48,119 bases of DNA from positions 1 through 48,119 of the forward strand of contig JAUVXF010000021.1 of the NCBI GenBank assembly GCA_030603695.1, read 5' to 3'. Every line of letters starts with the position of its first letter. Position 1 is the stretch's first letter. Of the stretch, positions 41,442 through 48,119 are shown piece after piece. The position numbers were made by a program, and so were the translations under genes. This DNA is from Natronohydrobacter sp. (GTDB lineage: Bacteria > Pseudomonadota > Alphaproteobacteria > Rhodobacterales > Rhodobacteraceae). Below the pieces are notes generated by a model. That model searched no databases and had not been told where the DNA came from. It was given only the letters and a program-made list of their open reading frames with translations.

Positions 41442-42926
41442 GTGAGTAATCTGGCCCCCCGTCCGCTATCTGCCCTGGGCCTTAGCCCAAGTCGGGGGGG
41501 GAATGTTTCCGTCACCGGTCTGGCCATTGACAGCCGCAGCGTGCGCGAGGGTGCGCTGTTTGCCGCGCTGCCGGGCAGCCGTGTGCATGGGGCGGATTTT
41601 ATCAGCTACGCCTTGCGCATGGGCGCAGCCGCCATTCTGACAGATCGCGAAGGCGCGGAAATTGCGGCAGAGGCGCTGGCCGCCAGCCCTGCCGCGCTGG
41701 TTTTGGCCGAAGACCCGCGCGCGGCACTTTCTGGCGCGGCGGCGCTGTGGTTTGGCGCACAACCTCAGACGATGGTCGCCGTCACCGGCACGAATGGCAA
41801 AACATCAGTTGCCAGTTTCACGCGCCAGCTTTGGGCCGCGCTGGGGCATGAGGCCGCCAATATCGGCACGACCGGCATAGAAGGCGCGTATTCCGCGCCG
41901 CTCTCGCATACCACCCCCGACCCGATCACCCTGCACCGCTTGCTGGCCGATATGGCCGGGGCGGGTGTAACCCATGCGGCGATGGAAGCCTCATCTCATG
42001 GGCTGGATCAACGGCGGCTGGACGGGGTGCGCCTGTGCGCCGCTGCCTTTACCAACCTGACGCAGGATCATCTGGACTACCATCTGACGATGGAGGGGTA
42101 TTTTGCCGCCAAAGCGCAGCTTTTTGACCGCGTTTTGCCGGATGATGGCGTGGCCGTTATCAATATGGATGATGCCTATGGCCCGCAAATGCTGGCCGTG
42201 GCCGAAGCGCGCGGCCAAGGCTGCCTGACAATCGGGCGCGGCGAGGATGCCGATTTGCGCATTCTGGGCCAGCGCTATGATGCTGCGGGGCAGGTGCTGC
42301 GCTTTGCCTATGAAGGGCAGGTGTATCAGCAGCATCTTCCGCTTATTGGCGGGTTTCAGGCCGAAAATGTGCTGGCCGCGATGGGGCTTATTCTTGCCTC
42401 TGGCGCGGAGATGGAAGACCTTGCCCCCCTTCTGCCCAAGCTGGAAGGGGTGCGCGGGCGGATGCAACTGGCGGGCAAGCGCGCCAATGGTGCCCCTGTT
42501 TTCGTGGATTACGCCCATACACCGGCCGCCATAGAGGTGGCGCTAAAAGCGCTGCGCCCGCATGTGATGGGGCGTTTGATCATCGTTTTTGGCGCAGGCG
42601 GCGACCGTGATCGCGGCAAGCGCCCGCTGATGGGCAAAGCGGCCTCTGATCATGCTGATGTTGTATATGTGACAGATGACAATCCAAGATCCGAAGATCC
42701 AGCCGCTATCCGTGTTGAGATTGTGCAAGCCTGCCCAGAGGCCAATGAGGTGGGCGACCGCGCAGAAGCGATCTTGCGCGCGGTGGATGCGCTGGGGCCG
42801 GGCGATGCTTTGCTGATTGCGGGCAAGGGCCACGAGACAGGGCAGATTGTAGGCGATACCGTCTATCCCTTTGATGATGTCGAACAGGCCTCTGTTGCCA
42901 TTGCCGCCCTGGAGGCCCGCGCATGA
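41442..42926 (+). CDS. murE: UDP-MurNAc-L-Ala-D-Glu:meso-diaminopimelate ligase
   Basis: A 494-aa Mur ligase that adds the third peptide residue to the murein precursor. The P-loop GTNGKTS contains Lys120; the carbamylated-lysine region and HTTPD lie downstream. DNPR at 413-416 is the meso-DAP recognition motif, so the cell wall is of the Gram-negative A1gamma type. The start is GTG at 41442, with AAGGG about 10 nt upstream. It overlaps murF by ATGA. Confidence 0.96.
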   Translation: MSNLAPRPLSALGLSPSRGGNVSVTGLAIDSRSVREGALFAALPGSRVHGADFISYALRMGAAAILTDREGAEIAAEALAASPAALVLAEDPRAALSGAAALWFGAQPQTMVAVTGTNGKTSVASFTRQLWAALGHEAANIGTTGIEGAYSAPLSHTTPDPITLHRLLADMAGAGVTHAAMEASSHGLDQRRLDGVRLCAAAFTNLTQDHLDYHLTMEGYFAAKAQLFDRVLPDDGVAVINMDDAYGPQMLAVAEARGQGCLTIGRGEDADLRILGQRYDAAGQVLRFAYEGQVYQQHLPLIGGFQAENVLAAMGLILASGAEMEDLAPLLPKLEGVRGRMQLAGKRANGAPVFVDYAHTPAAIEVALKALRPHVMGRLIIVFGAGGDRDRGKRPLMGKAASDHADVVYVTDDNPRSEDPAAIRVEIVQACPEANEVGDRAEAILRAVDALGPGDALLIAGKGHETGQIVGDTVYPFDDVEQASVAIAALEARA

Positions 42927-44353
42927 CCCTTTGGACAGCCGCAGACGCCGCGCGCGCAACAGCTGGGCAGGCCACATCCGACTGGCAGGCCAGCGGCATT
43001 TCGATAGATACCCGCAGCTTGCAGCCGGGTGATCTGTTTGTCGCACTGAAAGCGGCCCGCGATGGCCATGATTTCGTGGCCCAAGCCCTGCAAAAGGGCG
43101 CAGCCGCCGCGCTGGTGTCGCATATCCCCGAAGATGTGGGGCCAGATGCGCCCTTGCTGATCGTGCCGGATGTGATGGCGGCCCTTACTGCGCTGGGTGC
43201 GGCAGGGCGGGCGCGTGCGCGGGCGCGGGTAATCGGGGTGACAGGCTCTGTCGGCAAAACCTCGACCAAGGAAATGCTGCGCGACATGCTGTCGGATTTC
43301 GGCCAGACCCATGCCGCAGAGGCCAGTTTCAACAATCACTGGGGCGTGCCCATCACGCTGGCACGCCTGCACCCAGAGGCCGATTTCGCCGTGATAGAGA
43401 TTGGCATGAACCACCCCGGAGAGATTGCGCCGCTCTCGCGCCTTGCGCGCCCTGATATCGCGATGATCACCGCAATCGCCCCCGCCCATCTGGAAGCCTT
43501 TGACAGTATCGATGGCATAGCCCGCGAAAAGGCCAGCATCTTTGAAGGCTTGGCCGCCGGCGGCGATGCGATTTATCCTTGCGATCTGCCCACAAGCCCC
43601 ATTCTGGAAGCTGCCGCCAAAACCGCGCAAGCCCGGCTTTGGCCCTTTGGCGAGGGATCGGAGTGCCTGAGCGCCCATGATCTGACCCAGACCGAAACTG
43701 CGCTTGTGCTGCGCGCGCAGCTGGGGGCGGTGCGTGTCTCTGTGCGGCTGGTAAATGCGGGGGCGCATTTCGCACGCAATGCGCTGGCATGCCTTGGGGT
43801 GGCACAGGCGCTGGGGCTTGATCCCGCGCGTGCGGCCATGGCTTTGGGGCGTTGGCAGCCCCCCGCCGGGCGCGGCCTGCGCGAAGCGATCACGCTGGAT
43901 GCTGTGGAAGATTTGCAATTCACGCTTATTGATGATGCCTTCAATGCCAACCCGGCCTCTCTAGAGGCCGCTCTTGACATGCTGGCCAGCCTTACCCCCG
44001 CCCGCGATGCCACTGGTCGGGCGGGGCGGCGCATTGCCATTCTGGGCGATATGTTGGAACTTGGCCCGCAAGAGCTGGAGATGCATCGCGCCGTAGCCGA
44101 TTATGCTGCCCTGCGCGGGATTGATCTGGTGCATTGTGTCGGGCCGCGCATGGCTGCCCTTCACGCGGCCTTGCCCCAGCGCAAACGGGGCCGCTATGCG
44201 CCCCAAGCCGATGATTTGGCACGGCTTGCGCATATTCTGGCCGCACCGGGGGATATTGTGCTGGTGAAAGGTTCCAAATCCAGTTTTGTGTCGCGGGTTG
44301 TGGATGGGCTGCGCAGGCTGGATGTTGCGCCAAATTATAAAAAGGAAATGTAA
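42923..44353 (+). CDS. murF: UDP-MurNAc-tripeptide:D-Ala-D-Ala ligase
   Basis: A 476-aa Mur ligase that adds D-Ala-D-Ala to the UDP-MurNAc-tripeptide. The P-loop GSVGKTSTKEML is at about residue 110; SFNNHWGVP, EIGMNHPGEI and DAFNANP are family hallmarks. It is coupled to murE by a 4-nt overlap and followed within 3 nt by mraY, so the precursor enzymes are made together. Confidence 0.96.
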   Translation: MTLWTAADAARATAGQATSDWQASGISIDTRSLQPGDLFVALKAARDGHDFVAQALQKGAAAALVSHIPEDVGPDAPLLIVPDVMAALTALGAAGRARARARVIGVTGSVGKTSTKEMLRDMLSDFGQTHAAEASFNNHWGVPITLARLHPEADFAVIEIGMNHPGEIAPLSRLARPDIAMITAIAPAHLEAFDSIDGIAREKASIFEGLAAGGDAIYPCDLPTSPILEAAAKTAQARLWPFGEGSECLSAHDLTQTETALVLRAQLGAVRVSVRLVNAGAHFARNALACLGVAQALGLDPARAAMALGRWQPPAGRGLREAITLDAVEDLQFTLIDDAFNANPASLEAALDMLASLTPARDATGRAGRRIAILGDMLELGPQELEMHRAVADYAALRGIDLVHCVGPRMAALHAALPQRKRGRYAPQADDLARLAHILAAPGDIVLVKGSKSSFVSRVVDGLRRLDVAPNYKKEM

Positions 44354-44356
44354 CGG

Positions 44357-45442
44357 ATGCTTTTTTGGCTAACCGAATTTGCAGGGACTGTGCCGGGGCT
44401 GAACCTGTTTCGCTACATTACTTTCCGCGCGGGCGCGGCCTTTCTGACAGCGCTGATTTTTGGCTTCATGTTTGGAAAGCCGCTGATCAACATGTTGCGC
44501 CGCCGTCAGGCGAATGGCCAGCCCATACGCGAAGATGGGCCAGAAAGCCATTTGCTGACCAAGACAGGCACCCCCACAATGGGGGGGCTGCTGATCCTGT
44601 CGGCACTGGTTCTGGCCACATTGCTTTGGGCGCGGCTGGATAATGGCTATGTGTGGATTGTGCTGTTGGTGACAGTGGGCTTTGGGCTGATCGGCTTTGC
44701 CGATGATTTGGCCAAAGTGTCGCGCGGCAATGTCAAAGGGGTGCCGGGCCGGGTGCGTCTGGCGATGGGCACGGCCATAGGTCTGGCGGCGGCGGTGGGG
44801 GCGATGTATCTGCACCCGCCTGCGCTGCAAGGCCAACTTGCTGTGCCTGTGTTCAAAGAGGTTTTGATAAACCTTGGCATCTTCTTCGTGCCGTTCGGGG
44901 CCTTTGTCATTCTGGGCGCGGCCAATGCGGTGAATCTGACAGATGGTCTGGACGGGCTGGCGATCATGCCTGTGATGATTGCTGCCAGCACTTTGGGGAT
45001 TATTGCCTATGCAGTGGGGCGGGTGGATTTCACATCTTATCTGGATGTCCATTATGTGCCCGGCGCAGGGGAATTGCTGATCTTTGTGGCCGCCCTATGT
45101 GGCGGAGGGCTTGGGTTCTTGTGGTATAATGCCCCCCCTGCGGCGGTGTTCATGGGCGATACAGGCTCGCTTGCGCTGGGCGGGGCTTTGGGGGCGATGG
45201 CAGTGGTCATCAAGCACGAAATCGTGCTGGCCATTGTGGGCGGTATTTTCGTGGTCGAAACGCTGTCGGTTGTGATTCAGGTGCTCTATTTCAAGCGCAC
45301 AGGCAAGCGCGTGTTCCTGATGGCCCCCATCCACCACCATTTCGAGAAGAAGGGCTGGGCAGAGCCGCAAATCGTGATCCGGTTTTGGATTATCGCACTT
45401 GTGCTGGCGCTGATCGGGCTTGCGACGCTGAAAATCCGGTGA
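44357..45442 (+). CDS. mraY: phospho-MurNAc-pentapeptide transferase MraY
   Basis: A 361-aa polytopic membrane enzyme (about ten segments) that makes lipid I from UDP-MurNAc-pentapeptide and undecaprenyl phosphate. It contains [17 protein letters not shown] with the aspartate pair, [25 protein letters not shown] and [12 protein letters not shown], all diagnostic. It is the last dcw gene in this run: murD, ftsW and murG do not follow, and convergent genes lie only 3 nt away. Confidence 0.97.
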   Translation: MLFWLTEFAGTVPGLNLFRYITFRAGAAFLTALIFGFMFGKPLINMLRRRQANGQPIREDGPESHLLTKTGTPTMGGLLILSALVLATLLWARLDNGYVWIVLLVTVGFGLIGFADDLAKVSRGNVKGVPGRVRLAMGTAIGLAAAVGAMYLHPPALQGQLAVPVFKEVLINLGIFFVPFGAFVILGAANAVNLTDGLDGLAIMPVMIAASTLGIIAYAVGRVDFTSYLDVHYVPGAGELLIFVAALCGGGLGFLWYNAPPAAVFMGDTGSLALGGALGAMAVVIKHEIVLAIVGGIFVVETLSVVIQVLYFKRTGKRVFLMAPIHHHFEKKGWAEPQIVIRFWIIALVLALIGLATLKIR

Positions 45443-45445
45443 TTG

Positions 45446-45687
45446 TCAGGCCCGCCGCACGGCGCGGAAAACTTTGAGCACAAGGCCAGCCAGCACAAGC
45501 GCTGCGCCGCCAAGAAGAAGCAGGCTGTAAATCTCAAGCTGCAATATCTGGCGGGCATATTGCCCTGGCGTGGGGTCTTGATAGGGCAGGGGCGAGACGA
45601 TCACGCCCCAGACCAACCCGGCGAGCATAAGCGCCGCCCCTGCGAGAAGGAACCAGCGCGCCCTTGGCAACAAGGGCGCGCGCTGCA

Positions 45688-45688
<1 letters not shown>
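45446..45688 (-). CDS. small two-helix membrane protein, unknown function
   Basis: An 80-aa protein with a basic N-terminus and two hydrophobic segments at about residues 12-31 and 52-73, separated by a short proline-containing loop (SPLPYQDPTPGQ). I do not recognise a family. Its ATG overlaps the aspC stop by one base (TGATG), so it is probably translated from the same message. The high density of Leu and Gly in the helices and the basic C-terminal RAVRRA fit an inner-membrane protein. Confidence 0.7.
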
Positions 45689-46959
<1,271 letters not shown>

Positions 46960-46980
46960 TCAAATCCACAGGGAAGCGAT

Positions 46981-47400
46981 ATGACGGAAAACGACCACAC
47001 AGCACCGCAAGACACAAGCTCTGATTGGTATTCAGGAGAGAATGCCACATTCGGGGATCGCCTGACAGCCGCGAGAGAGGCGCAGGGCATCACACAGGCG
47101 CAACTGGCCCGTAGGTTGGGGGTAAAGCTGAAAACCATTCAGGGCTGGGAAAGCGACGCCTCAGAACCGCGCGCAAACAAGCTGCAAATGGTGGCCGGGC
47201 TTTTGAATGTCTCGCTTGTCTGGCTACTGACGGGCGAGGGCGAAGGGGTGGCAGAACCCGCAACCAGCGCCGAAGTGGCCGCAGGTGCGCAGGCGCTGTT
47301 GCGCGATGTGCAGGCCATGCGCGCTGTCATGACACAGCTTGCAAGCCGGATGGGAAAAGCGGAAAAGCAATTGCGCATGATCCTGAAAGAGACGCTATGA
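46981..47400 (+). CDS. XRE-family helix-turn-helix regulator
   Basis: A 139-aa protein with an HTH_3 domain at about residues 24-78: FGDRLTAAREAQGITQAQLARRLGVKLKTIQGWE, the Cro/CI-type fold. The C-terminal half contains a short coiled-coil-like helix (LLRDVQAMRAVMTQLASRM) that may dimerise. The start at 46981 has AGGGAAG upstream; the long open frame before it is antisense to aspC. It is coupled to sdhE by ATGA. The target is unknown and autoregulation is possible. Confidence 0.88.
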   Translation: MTENDHTAPQDTSSDWYSGENATFGDRLTAAREAQGITQAQLARRLGVKLKTIQGWESDASEPRANKLQMVAGLLNVSLVWLLTGEGEGVAEPATSAEVAAGAQALLRDVQAMRAVMTQLASRMGKAEKQLRMILKETL

Positions 47401-47675
47401 CCATGGATATAACCGAAACCGAAGCCCGGCTGAAAAAACTGCGCATGCGTTCGTGGCGGCGTGGCATGAAAGAGATGGATCTTATCCTTGGCCCTTTTGC
47501 CGATACCCAGCTGGCCCGGATGCCTGCCCCGGTGCTGGACGCCTATGAACAGTTGCTGGATGAGAATGACCAAGACCTGTATCTCTGGGTTACAGGCGCA
47601 AAACCCTGCCCTGAAGCTTTGGCACCCATGATGCGCCAGATCGCCGATGCTGCGGGATTGCGCCCTGATCTGTGA
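47397..47675 (+). CDS. sdhE: succinate dehydrogenase flavinylation factor SdhE
   Basis: A 92-aa protein of the SdhE/YgfY/SDHAF2 family, which helps attach FAD covalently to SdhA. The hallmark RRGMKEMDLILG begins at residue 21, with the essential RGxxE pattern. DLYLWVTG later is also conserved. A second ATG at 47403 could be the start. It overlaps the XRE gene by 4 nt; the succinate dehydrogenase genes are not in the window. Confidence 0.93.
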   Translation: MTMDITETEARLKKLRMRSWRRGMKEMDLILGPFADTQLARMPAPVLDAYEQLLDENDQDLYLWVTGAKPCPEALAPMMRQIADAAGLRPDL

Positions 47676-47709
47676 GACGGATCAAGATCGTGTGGCCTTA
47701 ACATTTCTT

Positions 47710-47743
47710 TTGCCAGTTCAGGCTATGCTGATCCTATATCAGC
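47710..47743 (+). promoter_or_regulatory. promoter and palindrome upstream of the ldtR-like gene
   Basis: TTGCCA (47710-47715) is followed after 18 nt by CTATAT, a plausible sigma-70 promoter. Overlapping the -10 is GCTGAT-CCTAT-ATCAGC (47727-47743), a 6-bp palindrome of the kind bound by MarR-type dimers, so autoregulation is possible. Confidence 0.45.
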
Positions 47744-47759
47744 AAAGCCGGAGTGTTTG

Positions 47760-47993
47760 GTGAGCATTTATCAGGAATTCGAACAGCCCCTTCGGAGCGC
47801 GTATCAGGCGCGTTATCTGGATAATCTGGCGCTGCTGGAGCGGTTGCATCGGCTGATGCTGGACGTGATCAAGGACGAATTTGAACGGCTGGGCGTGGTC
47901 AGCATAAACCCTGTTCAGGCACTGTTATTATTCAATATCGGCCAGAATGAAGTGACAGCCGGCGAATTGAAAACACGCGGGTATTACCAAGGC
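47760..47993 (+). pseudogene. MarR/LdtR-like regulator, interrupted by an IS21-type element
   Basis: The first 78 codons (MSIYQEFEQPLRSAYQARYL onward) match the N-terminal part of LdtR-type MarR regulators of Rhodobacterales, including the HTH entry VTAGELKTRGYYQG. The sequence then switches abruptly: the usual continuation after GYYQG, a Ser-Asn recognition helix, is replaced by WERRCKIRPR and a stop at 48024. The rest of the winged helix is missing in this window. GTG at 47760 is the start, with CCGGAG upstream. The interruption coincides with an IS21-like end, so the allele is probably inactive unless the contig is a chimera. Confidence 0.75.
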
Positions 47994-48119
47994 TGGGAAC
48001 GGCGGTGCAAAATTAGGCCACGGTAGCGGCGGGATCGTCTCGCTGCGGGCGGAGTAAAATTCTGCCACTTTTCCCTTCTTGCAGCAGCAGGGAGGGTGGG
48101 GAGATCTATACCGTGGAAC
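47994..48119 (+). mobile_element. left end of an IS21-family insertion sequence
   Basis: Begins with TG, as IS21 ends do, and carries two copies of a terminal subrepeat 47 nt apart: GCAAAATTAGGCCAC (48007-48021) and GTAAAATTCTGCCAC (48054-48068), the multiple end repeats typical of IS21 relatives. Near the window edge GGGGAG precedes GTG at 48113, which begins GTG GAA C and fits an istA start (Met-Glu-Leu). The transposase itself lies outside the window. Confidence 0.65.

Overview
The window looks like chromosomal DNA of an alphaproteobacterium of the order Rhodobacterales (Rhodobacter/Roseobacter relatives). This rests on high GC coding sequence, a ChpT phosphotransferase, an OlsBA ornithine-lipid pair, a GTTC-N7-GTTC type LexA box upstream of uvrD, a DUF1127 gene followed by RNA hairpins with CCUCCUCCC loops, and a long structured leader before mraZ. 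Almost every base belongs to ordinary housekeeping genes, tightly packed with many ATGA stop/start overlaps. The unusual content sits in the few non-coding gaps. The left edge (1-95) is a low-complexity G/C run and the right edge stops just inside an IS21-family element, so both ends look like assembly limits.

Layout. 107-3168: a GlcD-type FAD-linked oxidase, the amino-acid exporter pair azlCD and greA. 3430-7746: ETF-ubiquinone oxidoreductase, a secreted TPR protein and ispE. 7764-12435: polyprenyl diphosphate synthase, DUF2007, an N6-adenine methyltransferase, nth, a PfkB sugar kinase and htpX. 12546-17227: a PPP phosphatase and the complete serine pathway, with serC-serA divergent from serB. 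17326-22285: an M20 amidohydrolase, a lipoprotein, chpT, DUF3553, olsB-olsA and a ThiE-like protein. 22413-27222: trmJ, ctaA, an M32 carboxypeptidase and a sensor kinase. 27318-34502: pyruvate carboxylase, a lactate-dehydrogenase-type flavoprotein and a UvrD helicase. 34555-35128: the DUF1127 gene with its sRNA array. 35345-36980: a HIT protein and mrp. 37440-45442: the dcw cluster from mraZ to mraY behind a long leader. 45446-48119: a small membrane protein, aspC, an XRE regulator, sdhE, an interrupted ldtR-like gene and the IS21 end.

The most interesting part is 34555-35128 on the minus strand. A 70-aa DUF1127 gene is followed after 7 nt by six stem-loops whose loops all carry TCCTCCTCCCT while their stems differ completely. 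The six loops fall into three close pairs, separated by motif-free hairpins and closed by a terminator. This matches the architecture of the stress-induced Cuckoo/CcsR sRNAs downstream of ccaF1 in Rhodobacter sphaeroides, here as three two-hairpin units. A second RNA candidate is the dcw leader (about 37440-37657), which ends in a Rho-independent terminator before mraZ, as described for UpsM of R. sphaeroides.

Regulatory sites supported by sequence include a sigma-32-type promoter before htpX, a LexA box before uvrD, alternative hairpins in the serC leader and several clear terminators. Functionally the genes cover envelope synthesis and division (dcw, ispE, polyprenyl synthase, olsBA), central carbon and respiration (pyc, lactate-type oxidase, ETF-QO, ctaA, sdhE), serine synthesis, and RNA or DNA maintenance (greA, trmJ, nth, uvrD). 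Assignments come from motif recognition without database searches.
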